Source of the DNA: Streptomyces tagetis
Lineage (GTDB): Bacteria; Actinomycetota; Actinomycetes; Streptomycetales; Streptomycetaceae
Direction of reading: 5' to 3'
Assembly: GCF_018069565.1 (NCBI RefSeq)
Contig: NZ_JAGPNL010000001.1
Span: 1 to 64,000 of the forward strand
DNA: 64,000 bases
Shown piece by piece: positions 53,235 through 62,687 of the stretch (positions are counted from its first letter, which is position 1; every line of letters starts with the position of its first letter). Position numbers and translations under genes: made by a program. The notes below the pieces were generated by a model. It had not been told where the DNA came from. It saw nothing but the letters and a program-made list of their open reading frames with translations, and ran no database searches.

Positions 53235-54104
53235 ATGAGCACGCGGATCGCCTTCCTCAAGGGCCACGGCACCGAGAACGACTTCGTGATCGTGCCGGAC
53301 CCGGACAACGCCCTGGACCTGCCCGCCGCCACGGTCGCCGCCCTGTGCGACCGCCGCGCGGGTCTCGGGGGCGACGGAGTGCTGCACGTGGTGCGCTCCG
53401 CGGCCCACCCCGAGGCCCGGGAGATGGCCGCCGAGGCGGAGTGGTTCATGGACTACCGCAACAGCGACGGCTCGATCGCCGAGATGTGCGGCAACGGGGT
53501 CCGCGTCTTCGCCCGCTACCTCCAGCACGCCGGACTTGTGACCGAGGGCGACCTCACCGTGGCCACCCGTGGCGGGGTGAAGCGGGTGCACCTCGCCAAG
53601 GACGGCGACATCACCGTCGGCATGGGCCGCGCCCTGCTGCCCGAGGGCGAGGTCGAGGTGAGCGTCGGCGAGCGCACCTGGCCCGCCCGCCACGTCGACA
53701 TGGGCAATCCGCACGCCGTCGCCTTCGTGGCCGACCTCGACCACGCCGGAGACCTGCTCTCCCCGCCGCCCTTCCGCCCGGCAGCCGCCTACCCGCACGG
53801 GGTCAACGTCGAGTTCGTGGCCGACCGGGGCCCGCGGCACGTGGCGATGCGCGTCCACGAGCGCGGCTCGGGGGAGACCCGCTCGTGCGGCACCGGCGCC
53901 TGCGCCGTCGCCGTCGCCGCCGCCCGCCGGGACGGGGCCGACCCCGCGCTCACCGGCCTCCCGGCGACGTACACCGTCGAGGTGCCCGGCGGCACCCTGG
54001 TGATCACCGAGCGGCCCGACGGCGAGATCGAGATGACCGGCCCCGCCGTGATCGTGGCCGAGGGCGAGCTGGACCCGGAGTGGCTGGAGGGGGTGGGCGA
54101 CTGA
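53235..54104 (+). CDS. dapF: Diaminopimelate epimerase DapF
   Basis: The 289-aa enzyme has both catalytic cysteine motifs, EMCGNGVRVFARYL and SCGTGACAVAVAA, and the start FLKGHGTENDFVIV. It converts LL- to meso-diaminopimelate for lysine synthesis; Streptomyces walls use the LL form. The ATG at 53235 follows CGAGGA, while TACGAT ends 6 nt upstream, so both a leadered and a leaderless reading are possible. Confidence 0.95.
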   Translation: MSTRIAFLKGHGTENDFVIVPDPDNALDLPAATVAALCDRRAGLGGDGVLHVVRSAAHPEAREMAAEAEWFMDYRNSDGSIAEMCGNGVRVFARYLQHAGLVTEGDLTVATRGGVKRVHLAKDGDITVGMGRALLPEGEVEVSVGERTWPARHVDMGNPHAVAFVADLDHAGDLLSPPPFRPAAAYPHGVNVEFVADRGPRHVAMRVHERGSGETRSCGTGACAVAVAAARRDGADPALTGLPATYTVEVPGGTLVITERPDGEIEMTGPAVIVAEGELDPEWLEGVGD

Positions 54105-54368
54105 CCCGGAACCGGGCGGATACCGCCCCCTGACCCCCACACGCCCCACCCGGCCCGGAACCGGACTCATACACTCCGGGAGGAAACGTCAAGCACCTCA
54201 CCTTCGCTCGAATGGGTGATCCGTTTCACGCTCGGCGAGAGGCGGTCTGCCGCACGTGGTGGGCTCGATAGCATCAAGCACCGGTCCGGACGGGGGACCG
54301 ACGCCATCCCCTGAGCCGTGTCCGCCCTGGGATTCCCCGTCCACCGGTCCGTGCAGCCGGAGGTGCCC

Positions 54369-56540
54369 ATGAACGCGGAGGCCGCGAAACCCGCGACCCC
54401 AGGCCCAGCGATGCCCACGACGGCCGGCGGCGTCACCCCGGCCGCCTCCCGCCGCAAGGCCCGCCCCCGCATCGACCTGCGCCGCCTGGGCCGCGCCGCA
54501 CTGCTCGGCTCCGCCACCCGCGGCCGGCTGCCCGCCGCCATCGGCCACGTCGTCGAGGCGCACCGCGCCCACCACCCCGACGCCGACGTCGAACCGCTGC
54601 GCCACGCCTACCTGCTGGCCGAGTCCTCGCACCGCGGCCAGATGCGCAAGAGCGGCGAGCCGTACATCACCCACCCCCTCGCCGTCACCCTCATCCTCGC
54701 CGAACTCGGCGCGGAGACCACGACGCTCACCGCCTCCCTCCTCCACGACACCGTCGAGGACACCGAGGTGACGCTCGACCAGGTGGGCAAGGAGTTCGGC
54801 GCCGAGGTCCGGTACCTCGTCGACGGCGTCACCAAACTGGAGAAGGTCGACTACGGCGCCGCCGCCGAGCCCGAGACCTTCCGCAAGATGCTCCTCGCCA
54901 CCGGCAACGACGTCCGCGTGATGTCGATCAAACTCGCCGACCGGCTGCACAACATGCGCACCCTCGGCGTCATGCGCCGCGAGAAGCAGGAACGCATCGC
55001 CAGGGTGACCCGGGACGTGCTCATCCCCCTCGCCGAACGGCTCGGCGTCCAGGCGCTCAAGTCCGAACTGGAGGACCTGGTCTTCGCGGTCCTGCACCCC
55101 GAGGAGTACGCGCGCACCCGGGAGTTGGTCGACGAGAACGGCGCCCGTCCCGAGGACCCCCTCGCCACCGCCGCCGACGAGGTGCGCACGGTGCTGCGCG
55201 AGGCCGACATCAGCGCCGAAGTCCTCATCCGGCCCCGGCACTTCGTCTCCGTGCACCGCGTCTCCCGCAGCCGGGCCCCGCTCGGCGGCGCCGACTTCGG
55301 CCGGCTCCTCGTCCTCGTCCAGGAGGACGCCGACTGCTACGCGGTCCTCGGCGAGCTGCACACCTGCATGACGCCCGTCGTCTCGGAGTTCAAGGACTTC
55401 ATCGCCGTCCCCAAGTTCAACCTGTACCAGTCGCTGCACACGGCCGTGACCCGGGCCGGCGACGGCCAGGTCGTCGAAGTCCTCATCCGCACCCACCAGA
55501 TGCACAAGGTCGCCGAGGCCGGGGTCGTCGCCCTCGGCAACCCCTACGCCCCTCCCTCGGAGGAGCAGAGCGAGGACGGGGAGCGCGCCGACCCCACCCG
55601 GCCCGGCTGGCTCTCCCGGCTGCTCGACTGGCAGCGGGGCGCCCCCGACGCGGACACCTTCTGGTCCACCCTGCGCGAGGACCTCGCCCAGGACCGCGAG
55701 ATCACCGTCTTCCGCCCCGACGGCGGCAGCCTCGGCCTCCCCGAGGGCGCGACCTGTGTCGACGCCGCCTACGCCCAGTACGGGGAGGACGCGCACGCGT
55801 GTATCGGCGCCCGTGTCAACGGGCGCCTCGCCAGGCTCAGCACCGTGCTCCGGGACGGCGACTCGGTCCAGCTCCTGATGGGCCAGGACCCGGCCTCCGA
55901 GCCCTCCGAGGAGTGGCTGGAGCACGCCCACACCCCCACCGCGCGCATCGCCATCCAACGCCGGCTCGCCGCCCGCCCGCAGCCCCCCGCCCCCGACCCG
56001 CAGCGCACCGGCACGGCCGCCCGGGACACCGCCGCCGAGGCGTCCGTCCCCCGCCCCCCGGCCGCCGGCCCCGCCCCGCGGCCCGCCCCCGACGACGTGA
56101 TCGCCGACCTCCCCGGCGCCACCGTACGGCTGGCCGGCTGCTGCACCCCCGTACCGCCCGACGAGGTGACCGGCTTCGCCGTCCGCGGGGGAGTCGTCAC
56201 CGTGCACCGCGTCGGCTGCGGCGCGGTCGCCCGCATGCGCGGCACCGGACGCACGGAGGTCGGCGTGCACTGGGGCGAGACCGCCGGATGCCGGGTCACG
56301 CTGCTCGCCGAATCGTTCGGCCGCCCCCACCTGCTCGCCGACCTCACCGAGGCCATGGCCCAGGAGGGCGCCCAGATCGTCTCCGCGACCGTCGAGCCGC
56401 CCGACCGGCAGCGGGTGCGGCACACGTACACCGTGCTGCTCCCGGACGCGGCCCGCCTGCCCGTCCTGATGCGCGCGATGCGCAATGTGGCCGGCGTGTA
56501 CGACGTGAGCCGCGCCCAGCCCCAGACGACGGGGGTCTGA
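54369..56540 (+). CDS. rshA: RshA-type RelA/SpoT homologue ((p)ppGpp hydrolase/synthetase)
   Basis: The 723-aa protein has an HD hydrolase domain (SSHRGQMRKSGEPYITHP, LLHDTVEDT, MSIKLADRLHNMRTLG), a RelA synthetase region (RPRHFVSVHR, EFKDFIAVPKFNLYQSLHTAV, EVLIRTHQMHKVAE), a TGS domain (ITVFRPDGGSLGLPEGATCVDAAY) and a C-terminal ACT region. In the synthetase, the usual GRPKHYYSIYxK and YDLVGVRV stretches are altered. By position it is the second RSH gene of streptomycetes, beside relA elsewhere. ATG 54369 follows CGGAGGTGCCC. Confidence 0.9.
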   Translation: MNAEAAKPATPGPAMPTTAGGVTPAASRRKARPRIDLRRLGRAALLGSATRGRLPAAIGHVVEAHRAHHPDADVEPLRHAYLLAESSHRGQMRKSGEPYITHPLAVTLILAELGAETTTLTASLLHDTVEDTEVTLDQVGKEFGAEVRYLVDGVTKLEKVDYGAAAEPETFRKMLLATGNDVRVMSIKLADRLHNMRTLGVMRREKQERIARVTRDVLIPLAERLGVQALKSELEDLVFAVLHPEEYARTRELVDENGARPEDPLATAADEVRTVLREADISAEVLIRPRHFVSVHRVSRSRAPLGGADFGRLLVLVQEDADCYAVLGELHTCMTPVVSEFKDFIAVPKFNLYQSLHTAVTRAGDGQVVEVLIRTHQMHKVAEAGVVALGNPYAPPSEEQSEDGERADPTRPGWLSRLLDWQRGAPDADTFWSTLREDLAQDREITVFRPDGGSLGLPEGATCVDAAYAQYGEDAHACIGARVNGRLARLSTVLRDGDSVQLLMGQDPASEPSEEWLEHAHTPTARIAIQRRLAARPQPPAPDPQRTGTAARDTAAEASVPRPPAAGPAPRPAPDDVIADLPGATVRLAGCCTPVPPDEVTGFAVRGGVVTVHRVGCGAVARMRGTGRTEVGVHWGETAGCRVTLLAESFGRPHLLADLTEAMAQEGAQIVSATVEPPDRQRVRHTYTVLLPDAARLPVLMRAMRNVAGVYDVSRAQPQTTGV

Positions 56541-56604
56541 CGGGGCCGGACGGCCGGAGAGGCTGACGGCGGCGGGGCGGGTCCGGTACCCGTTCGGGTG
56601 CCCC

Positions 56605-56634
56605 GGGCGCGCGCCGTCGCCGTGGCGCGCGCCC
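56605..56634 (+). terminator. Hairpin after rshA
   Basis: GGGCGCGCGCC and GGCGCGCGCCC form an 11-bp stem with an 8-nt loop, 65 nt after the rshA stop and 20 nt before the peptidase ATG. There is no T tract. It could also lie in the leader of the next gene. Confidence 0.6.
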
Positions 56635-56653
56635 GCGCTGATAGCCGTGGGGG

Positions 56654-58186
56654 ATGCCGCACACCCCCCGCCCCGCCGCCCCCCGCCGCGCCCGCCGCCG
56701 GCTCCGGGCGGTCGCGCTGCTCGCCCCGGCCGTCACCGTCTGCCTGGTCGCCGCCGACACCCCGCCGGTCCCGCTCGGCATCGGCGACCCCCTCTTCCCG
56801 CACCTGGGGAACCCCGGCTACGACGTGATGGCCTACGACCTCTCCTTCACCTACTCCGGCAAGAACACCGAGCCGCTCAAGGCCGTCACCGTCATCGACG
56901 CCCGCACCACGGCCGACCTGGACCGGATCAACCTCGACTTCGCCCACGGCACGGTCGGCTCCGTCGAGGTCGACGGCGAACCGGCGCGCTTCGCCACGGC
57001 CGGCGAAGACCTCGTGATCACGCCGGAGAAGTCCCTGGAGAAGGGCGACCGGACACGGATCACCGTGCGCCACACCAGCGACCCCGTCTCCCCCGAGGAC
57101 CGCCAGGGCGGCTGGGTGCGCACCGCCGACGGGCTCGCCATGGCCAACCAGGCCGACGTCGCCCACCTGGTCTTCCCCTGCAACGACCACCCCTCGGACA
57201 AGGCCCGCTTCACCTTCCGCGTCACCGTCCCCGACGGGCTCACCGCCGTCGCCAACGGGCTGCCGGACGGCGTGCGGCGGGCCGGCACCTCGGCCACCTG
57301 GACCTACCGCTCCGCGCACCCGATGGCCACCGAACTCGCCCAGGTCTCCATCGGCCGCTCCACCGTGCTGCACCGCCCCGGCCCGCACGGACTGCCCGTC
57401 CGCGACGTCGTGCCCGAGGGCCAGGAAGCGGCCCTGGAACCCTGGCTGGCGAAGACCCCCGGGCAGATCGCCTGGATGGAGGAGAAGGCCGGCCGCTACC
57501 CCTTCGAGACGTACGGCCTGCTCATGGCCGACGCCACCACCGGCTTCGAACTGGAGACCCAGACGCTCTCGCTCTTCGAGAAGGGACTCTTCACCGAGCC
57601 CGGCTACCCCGCCTGGTACGTCGAGTCGCTGATGGTGCACGAACTGGCCCACCAGTGGTTCGGCAACAGCGTCAGCCCCCGCTCCTGGTCCGACCTGTGG
57701 CTCAACGAAGGCCACGCCACCTGGTACGAGGCCCTGTGGAGCGAGGAGACCGCAGGCCGGCCCCTGGCCGACCGCATGAAGGCCGCCTACGGCGCCTCCG
57801 ACCAGTGGCGCACCTCCGGCGGACCGCCCGGCGCCCCCAAGCCGCCGTCCACCGCCAACAAGATCGGCATCTTCCGCGCCAACGTCTACGACGGCGCCGC
57901 CCTCGTGCTCTACGCGCTGCGCCAGGAGATCGGCGGCCCCGCCTTCGAGCGCCTGGAGCGGAGCTGGACCTCCCGCCACCGGGACGGCAACGCCTCCACC
58001 GCCGACTTCGTCCGCCTCGCCTCCGAGACCGCCGGCCGCGATCTGACCGGCTTCCTCCACGCCTGGCTGTACGACGCGAAGACCCCGCCGATGCCCGGCC
58101 GGCCCGACTGGAAGCCCGCCTCCGCCGCGCAGGAGGCGACGGCCACGACCGACAAGGCGCTCGCCGCCCCGGTACCGGCCCGATAA
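56654..58186 (+). CDS. M1-family zinc metallopeptidase, exported
   Basis: The 510-aa protein has an N-terminal signal-like segment (RRRLRAVALLAPAVTVCLVAADTP), the M1 beta domain (YDLSFTYSG ... LVITPEKSL) and the catalytic HELAHQW (H329, E330, H333) with E352 in LWLNEGHATWYE. The GAMEN-like exopeptidase motif appears as GFELETQT, so the substrate choice may differ from classical aminopeptidase N. No C-terminal HEAT-like domain is present, which makes it shorter than PepN. Confidence 0.88.
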   Translation: MPHTPRPAAPRRARRRLRAVALLAPAVTVCLVAADTPPVPLGIGDPLFPHLGNPGYDVMAYDLSFTYSGKNTEPLKAVTVIDARTTADLDRINLDFAHGTVGSVEVDGEPARFATAGEDLVITPEKSLEKGDRTRITVRHTSDPVSPEDRQGGWVRTADGLAMANQADVAHLVFPCNDHPSDKARFTFRVTVPDGLTAVANGLPDGVRRAGTSATWTYRSAHPMATELAQVSIGRSTVLHRPGPHGLPVRDVVPEGQEAALEPWLAKTPGQIAWMEEKAGRYPFETYGLLMADATTGFELETQTLSLFEKGLFTEPGYPAWYVESLMVHELAHQWFGNSVSPRSWSDLWLNEGHATWYEALWSEETAGRPLADRMKAAYGASDQWRTSGGPPGAPKPPSTANKIGIFRANVYDGAALVLYALRQEIGGPAFERLERSWTSRHRDGNASTADFVRLASETAGRDLTGFLHAWLYDAKTPPMPGRPDWKPASAAQEATATTDKALAAPVPAR

Positions 58187-58317
58187 GCCGGTGACGAGAC
58201 GCCCCGTCCCGTGCGACCATCATCGGGACGGCGCGGTCCGGGCCCGGGAATCTCCCCGTGCGCCCAAGCGTTCCACCAGTGACGTCATCTCTCGTTTCCC
58301 AGCTACGTAAGGAACCA

Positions 58318-59811
58318 ATGACCTCCTCTTCTTCTCCCTCCCAGGACACCAAGCGTCTCGCGCAGACCTACCCCGAGGGCCTTCGGGCCGATGCCCTGAT
58401 GGAAGAGGACGTCGCCTGGAGCCCCGAGCTCGGCACGGAGTGGGACGGCGAGCAGTTCGACCGCTCCGACCGGGCGGCTCTGCGCCGGGTGGCGGGCCTC
58501 TCCACCGAGCTGGAGGACGTCACCGAGGTCGAGTACCGGCAGCTCCGCCTGGAGCGGGTCGTCCTCGTCGGCGTCTGGACCTCGGGCTCGGCGCGGGACG
58601 CCGAGAACTCGCTCGCCGAGCTGGCCGCCCTCGCGGAGACCGCGGGCGCGATGGTGCTCGACGGCGTGATCCAGCGCCGGGACAAGCCCGACGCGGCCAC
58701 CTACATCGGCTCCGGCAAGGCCCAGCAGCTCCGGGACGTGGTCCTGGAGAGCGGCGCCGACACCGTCGTCTGCGACGGCGAGCTGAGCCCCGGCCAGCTC
58801 ATCCACCTGGAAGACGTCGTCAAGGTCAAGGTCATCGACCGTACGGCCCTGATCCTCGACATCTTCGCCCAGCACGCCACGTCCCGCGAGGGCAAGGCGC
58901 AGGTGGCGCTCGCGCAGATGCAGTACATGCTGCCGCGGCTGCGCGGCTGGGGTCAGTCGCTGTCCCGGCAGATGGGCGGCGGCTCGGGCGGCGGCCTCGC
59001 CACCCGCGGCCCCGGTGAGACCAAGATCGAGACCGACCGGCGGCGCATCCGCGAGAAGATGGCCAAGCTGCGCCGTGAGATCGCGGAGATGAAGACCGGC
59101 CGCGACATCAAGCGCCAGGAGCGCAAGCGCCACCGGGTGCCCTCCGTCGCCATCGCCGGTTACACCAACGCGGGCAAGTCCTCGCTGCTCAACCGGCTCA
59201 CCGGCGCGGGCGTGCTGGTGGAGAACGCGCTGTTCGCCACCCTCGACCCGACCGTGCGCCGGGCGGAGACGCCGAGCGGCCGGCTCTACACCCTGGCGGA
59301 CACCGTCGGATTCGTCCGGCACCTGCCGCACCACCTGGTCGAGGCGTTCCGCTCCACGATGGAGGAGGTCGGCGAGTCCGACTTGATCCTGCACGTGGTG
59401 GACGGCGCGCACCCGGCCCCGGAGGAGCAGCTCGCCGCCGTGCGCGAGGTGATCAGGGACGTCGGCGCCACCGACGTACCCGAGATCGTCGTGGTCAACA
59501 AGGCGGATCTGGCCGACCCCCTGGTGCTCCAGCGGCTGATGCGCGTGGAGAAGCACTCCATCGCGGTCTCCGCCCGCACCGGCGACGGCATCGAGGAACT
59601 GCTCGAACTGATCGACCGCGAACTGCCCCGGCCCTCGGTCGAGGTCGAGGCGCTGGTCCCGTACACGCGGGGCAGGCTCGTCGCGCGCGCCCACGACGAG
59701 GGCGAGGTGCTCTCCGAGGAGCACACCGCGGACGGCACGCTGATCAAGGCCCGCGTGCACGAGGAACTCGCGGCGGAACTCACGCCGTACGTTCCCGCCC
59801 CGGCGCTCTGA
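58318..59811 (+). CDS. hflX: Ribosome-splitting GTPase HflX
   Basis: The 497-aa GTPase has the HflX N-terminal domain (ENSLAELAALAETAGAMVLDGVIQRRDKPDAATYIGSGKAQQL), the Gly-rich linker (GGGSGGGLATRGPGETKIETDRR) and the G domain (AGYTNAGKSSLLNRL, DTVGFVRHLPHHLVEAF, NKADL). It rescues or splits stalled ribosomes, often under heat stress. ATG 58318 follows AAGGAACCA; GTG 58258 in frame is less likely. Confidence 0.94.
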   Translation: MTSSSSPSQDTKRLAQTYPEGLRADALMEEDVAWSPELGTEWDGEQFDRSDRAALRRVAGLSTELEDVTEVEYRQLRLERVVLVGVWTSGSARDAENSLAELAALAETAGAMVLDGVIQRRDKPDAATYIGSGKAQQLRDVVLESGADTVVCDGELSPGQLIHLEDVVKVKVIDRTALILDIFAQHATSREGKAQVALAQMQYMLPRLRGWGQSLSRQMGGGSGGGLATRGPGETKIETDRRRIREKMAKLRREIAEMKTGRDIKRQERKRHRVPSVAIAGYTNAGKSSLLNRLTGAGVLVENALFATLDPTVRRAETPSGRLYTLADTVGFVRHLPHHLVEAFRSTMEEVGESDLILHVVDGAHPAPEEQLAAVREVIRDVGATDVPEIVVVNKADLADPLVLQRLMRVEKHSIAVSARTGDGIEELLELIDRELPRPSVEVEALVPYTRGRLVARAHDEGEVLSEEHTADGTLIKARVHEELAAELTPYVPAPAL

Positions 59812-59828
59812 CGCAACGCACGTACGCG

Positions 59829-59866
59829 AAGGCCCGCTCCCGCAGACGCCGCGGGGGCGGGCCTTT
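59829..59866 (+). terminator. Terminator of hflX
   Basis: AAGGCCCGCTCCCGC and GCGGGGGCGGGCCTT pair over 15 bp with one G-U, followed by a T. It lies 18 nt after the hflX stop and is also positioned to end the convergent protease transcript. Confidence 0.85.
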
Positions 59867-59914
59867 CCCCGTCCGTCCTCCGGTGTCCGACCGAGCCCGT
59901 CCGGGCCCGGACGG

Positions 59915-61111
59915 TCAGCCGTCGCCGTGCGCGCCGCTCATGCTCCGGTACATCTGCTCGGCCTCCGGACCCAGTCGGGGCCCGGCCAGCCACCCGGCCG
60001 TCACCGGGCCGATCGACGTGTTCGACACCAGCCGGGTCTCGCCGTCCACCACCCGGAACCAGCCGCCGCCGGAGGAACCGCCGGTCATGGTGCAGCCGAT
60101 CCGGTACATCGTGGGCAGCGAGGGGCCCAGCGAGAGCCGGCCGGGCCGGTCCAGGCACTTGAACATCCGCAGCCCGTTGTAGGGCGGCGCCGCCGGATAC
60201 CCCCAGGCACCCATCGCCGCGACCTGTGTCGCGCTCGGGGCGGAGAAGTCGATGTCCAGGGCGGCGCCGACCGTCTCCTCCAGGGACCTCGCGCCCTGTT
60301 CCGGCGTCACGTGCAGCACCGCGTAGTCGTGGGCGGCCCCGTCGCCGCCGGTGCTCGCGCCCCCCTCGATCCACTGGTTCGACGTGGACGCCCAGTCCGC
60401 CCACCAGGTGCCGTACGGCGCGATCCGGGCCGTCGTCGCCCCGGCGAGCCGCGCCTCGGAGGCGCCGAGGTCGTTGTACGAGGGGACGAAGGCGATGTTG
60501 CGGTACCAGCCGCCGCCCGCGCCCGCGTGCACGCAGTGGCCGGCCGTCCACACCAGGTTGGACCGGCCCGGACGGGCCGCGTCCTTGACCACCGTGCCCG
60601 AGCAGACCATCGAGCCCTCGGGGGAGTCGAAGAAGACCTTGCCGACCGGGGCCGCGTGGGCGTGGTACGGCGTCTTCTCCGGCTCGGCCTCCACGGGCGC
60701 CGGCTCCGGGTCGCTGACGCCCCGGTCGGCCCCGGTGTCCAGCGTGGTGACCCTCTTGTCGGCCTCCCGCGCCGACCGCATCCGCTCCGGACCCCACAGC
60801 CCCTCGATGACCGGGTTGACGTAGTCCTGCGCCTCGCGCAGCCAGTCCTCCCGGTCCCAGTCCTTCCAGCCGCCGTCCTTCCAGCGGTCGAGGTCGACGC
60901 CGTGCTCGCGCAGCCGGTCCGCGATCTCGCCCGGCAGCCCGCTCCCGGCGCCCGGCCGGGAGACACCGCCGCCCGCGCGGGCGTCCGCGCCGCCGTCCCC
61001 GGGGCCGCCGCACCCCGTCACGGTGAGCACCAGGGCGGCGACGAGCCCGCCCGCTGCCGTCGGCACGCGCCCGCGGCGCCGGGACCTGCCGTGGGTGGAT
61101 GAGGAACGCAT
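59915..61111 (-). CDS. Trypsin-like serine protease lipoprotein (copy 1)
   Basis: The 398-aa protein has a lipoprotein signal (LVAALVLTVTGCGG), a Trp-rich pro-region (LREHGVDLDRWKDGGWKDWD, REDWLREAQDYVNPVIEGLWG) and a trypsin-fold domain with H192 (WTAGHCVHAG), D262 (HDYAVLH) and S347 (GGSSGGGW). It should act at the outer membrane face. It is a tandem paralogue of the next gene, about 105 bp upstream on the same strand. The substrate is unknown. Confidence 0.85.
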   Translation of the reverse strand: MRSSSTHGRSRRRGRVPTAAGGLVAALVLTVTGCGGPGDGGADARAGGGVSRPGAGSGLPGEIADRLREHGVDLDRWKDGGWKDWDREDWLREAQDYVNPVIEGLWGPERMRSAREADKRVTTLDTGADRGVSDPEPAPVEAEPEKTPYHAHAAPVGKVFFDSPEGSMVCSGTVVKDAARPGRSNLVWTAGHCVHAGAGGGWYRNIAFVPSYNDLGASEARLAGATTARIAPYGTWWADWASTSNQWIEGGASTGGDGAAHDYAVLHVTPEQGARSLEETVGAALDIDFSAPSATQVAAMGAWGYPAAPPYNGLRMFKCLDRPGRLSLGPSLPTMYRIGCTMTGGSSGGGWFRVVDGETRLVSNTSIGPVTAGWLAGPRLGPEAEQMYRSMSGAHGDG

Positions 61112-61215
61112 GGTGCGATGACCCCCCGTGGTGAGAGACGGATACGCGGACAGGAGAGGGGTGTCGGGCCGCCGGGCGGGGCCGCGTGCCCCACCGCCGC
61201 GGCCCGGCGTCCGGG

Positions 61216-62448
61216 TCAGCGGCCGGCGAACTTGCCGCTGACCGCGTCGTACACGCCCTTGGCCTCGTCGCCGAGGCGCGGACCGGCCAGCCAGCCGGCC
61301 GTCACCGGGCCGATGGAGGTGTTGGAGACCAGCGCGGGCTTTCCGTCGGAGCCGGCCGCGACCCAGCCGCCGCCGGAGGAACCGCCGGTCATGGTGCAGC
61401 CGATGCGGTACATGGTCGGGTCGGACGCGCTGAGCGACAGGCGGCCCGGCTTGTCCTGGCACTGGTGGAGCTTCTGGCCGTCGTAGGGCGGGGCCGCCGG
61501 GTAGCCGATCGCCGTGACGCTCTCCAGCCGGGGTGCGGCCGGGGCCGCGAAGTCCACCGGCAGCGCCGCGCCGACCGTCTCCTCCAGCGACTTGCCGTCG
61601 CCGCCCTTCTCCGGGGTCACGTGGATCACGGCGAAGTCGTACGCGGCGCCGTCGCCGCCCGTCGCACCGCCCTGCTCGATCCACTGCTCCGAGGTCTGCG
61701 CCCAGTCGCCCCACCAGAGGCCGTACGGGGCGACGTCCTTCTTGGCGGCGTTCTCCAGGTCGGCGCCGGAGCGCGCGGCGTCGTTGTACGAGGGGACGAA
61801 GGCGATGTTGCGGTACCAGCCGCCCTTCTTGCCCGCGTGCACGCAGTGGCCCGCCGTCCACACCAGGTTCGACTTGCCGGGGTGGGCCGGGTCCTGCACG
61901 ACCGTCGCCGAGCAGACCATCGTGCCCTCGGGGGAGTCGAAGAAGACCTTGCCCGCCGTGGGGGCGCTCTCGTGGTACCTGGGCGGCACGGCGCGGGCCC
62001 GCACCGGCCGGGGCTCGGGGTCGGTCACGCCCTGGTCGTCGGTGAGGTCGTCCTCGTCCACCCCCTGGTCCGGCTCCTCCGCGTCCCGCATGCGGTCCGG
62101 GTCCCACAGGTCCTCGATGATGGGGTTGACGTAGTCCTGCGCCTCGCGCAGCCAGTCGTCCTTGTCCCAGTTCTTCCAGGCGCCGTTCTTCCAGGCGTCG
62201 AGGTCGATCCCGTGTTCCTTGAGCTTGTCCTTCAGATGCTCCGGGACGCGGATCTTGCCGCCGCCGGCGCCGTCGTCCGCGGCCGTGGAGGCGCTGCCGC
62301 CGCCGCCCGCCTCGGGATCGCCCGCGTCGCAGGCGGTGGCGGTGAGCACGAGCGTCGAGGCGAGGAGCACGGCGGCCGGCACGGGGGCGGGACCACGCCG
62401 CCGTCCCCGGCGCCCGCGGGTGGTGAAGGACGGCCGTATGGATCGCAT
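61216..62448 (-). CDS. Trypsin-like serine protease lipoprotein (copy 2)
   Basis: The 410-aa paralogue has the same layout: lipoprotein signal (LLASTLVLTATACDA), a Gly-rich linker, the Trp-rich pro-region (LKEHGIDLDAWKNGAWKNWD, DDWLREAQDYVNPIIEDLWD) and a trypsin domain with H201 (WTAGHCVHAG) and S358 (GGSSGGGW). The two share long identical runs such as KVFFDSPEG and LVSNTSIGPVTAGWLAGPRLG, so they come from a tandem duplication. It lies first in the transcription direction. Confidence 0.85.
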   Translation of the reverse strand: MRSIRPSFTTRGRRGRRRGPAPVPAAVLLASTLVLTATACDAGDPEAGGGGSASTAADDGAGGGKIRVPEHLKDKLKEHGIDLDAWKNGAWKNWDKDDWLREAQDYVNPIIEDLWDPDRMRDAEEPDQGVDEDDLTDDQGVTDPEPRPVRARAVPPRYHESAPTAGKVFFDSPEGTMVCSATVVQDPAHPGKSNLVWTAGHCVHAGKKGGWYRNIAFVPSYNDAARSGADLENAAKKDVAPYGLWWGDWAQTSEQWIEQGGATGGDGAAYDFAVIHVTPEKGGDGKSLEETVGAALPVDFAAPAAPRLESVTAIGYPAAPPYDGQKLHQCQDKPGRLSLSASDPTMYRIGCTMTGGSSGGGWVAAGSDGKPALVSNTSIGPVTAGWLAGPRLGDEAKGVYDAVSGKFAGR

Positions 62449-62687
62449 GGTGGTGACTCCCCCTGTGGTGACGGAACCTGGCGCGGCCGTCGTGCCGGTC
62501 CGTGTGCTCCCGGGACGGGTTCACGCGGGCCGGCACGACGGCCTGGAACGGCACCACACACTATGCGGTCGCTGTGGAAGAGCGCCGACGGAACGGCAAC
62601 GGTTCGGCCACAAGCACTCTGACCTGGCCGTCATCCGGACGGTCACGCAAGCTGACGTACCGTCACCGCCCGTGCGGTGCGCGGGGT

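Noticed and set aside
59915..62557. One 880-codon frame covering both protease regions
   Set aside because: Only the part from 61111 down has the copy 1 protease motifs and its own lipoprotein signal. The rest is an off-frame reading of copy 2.
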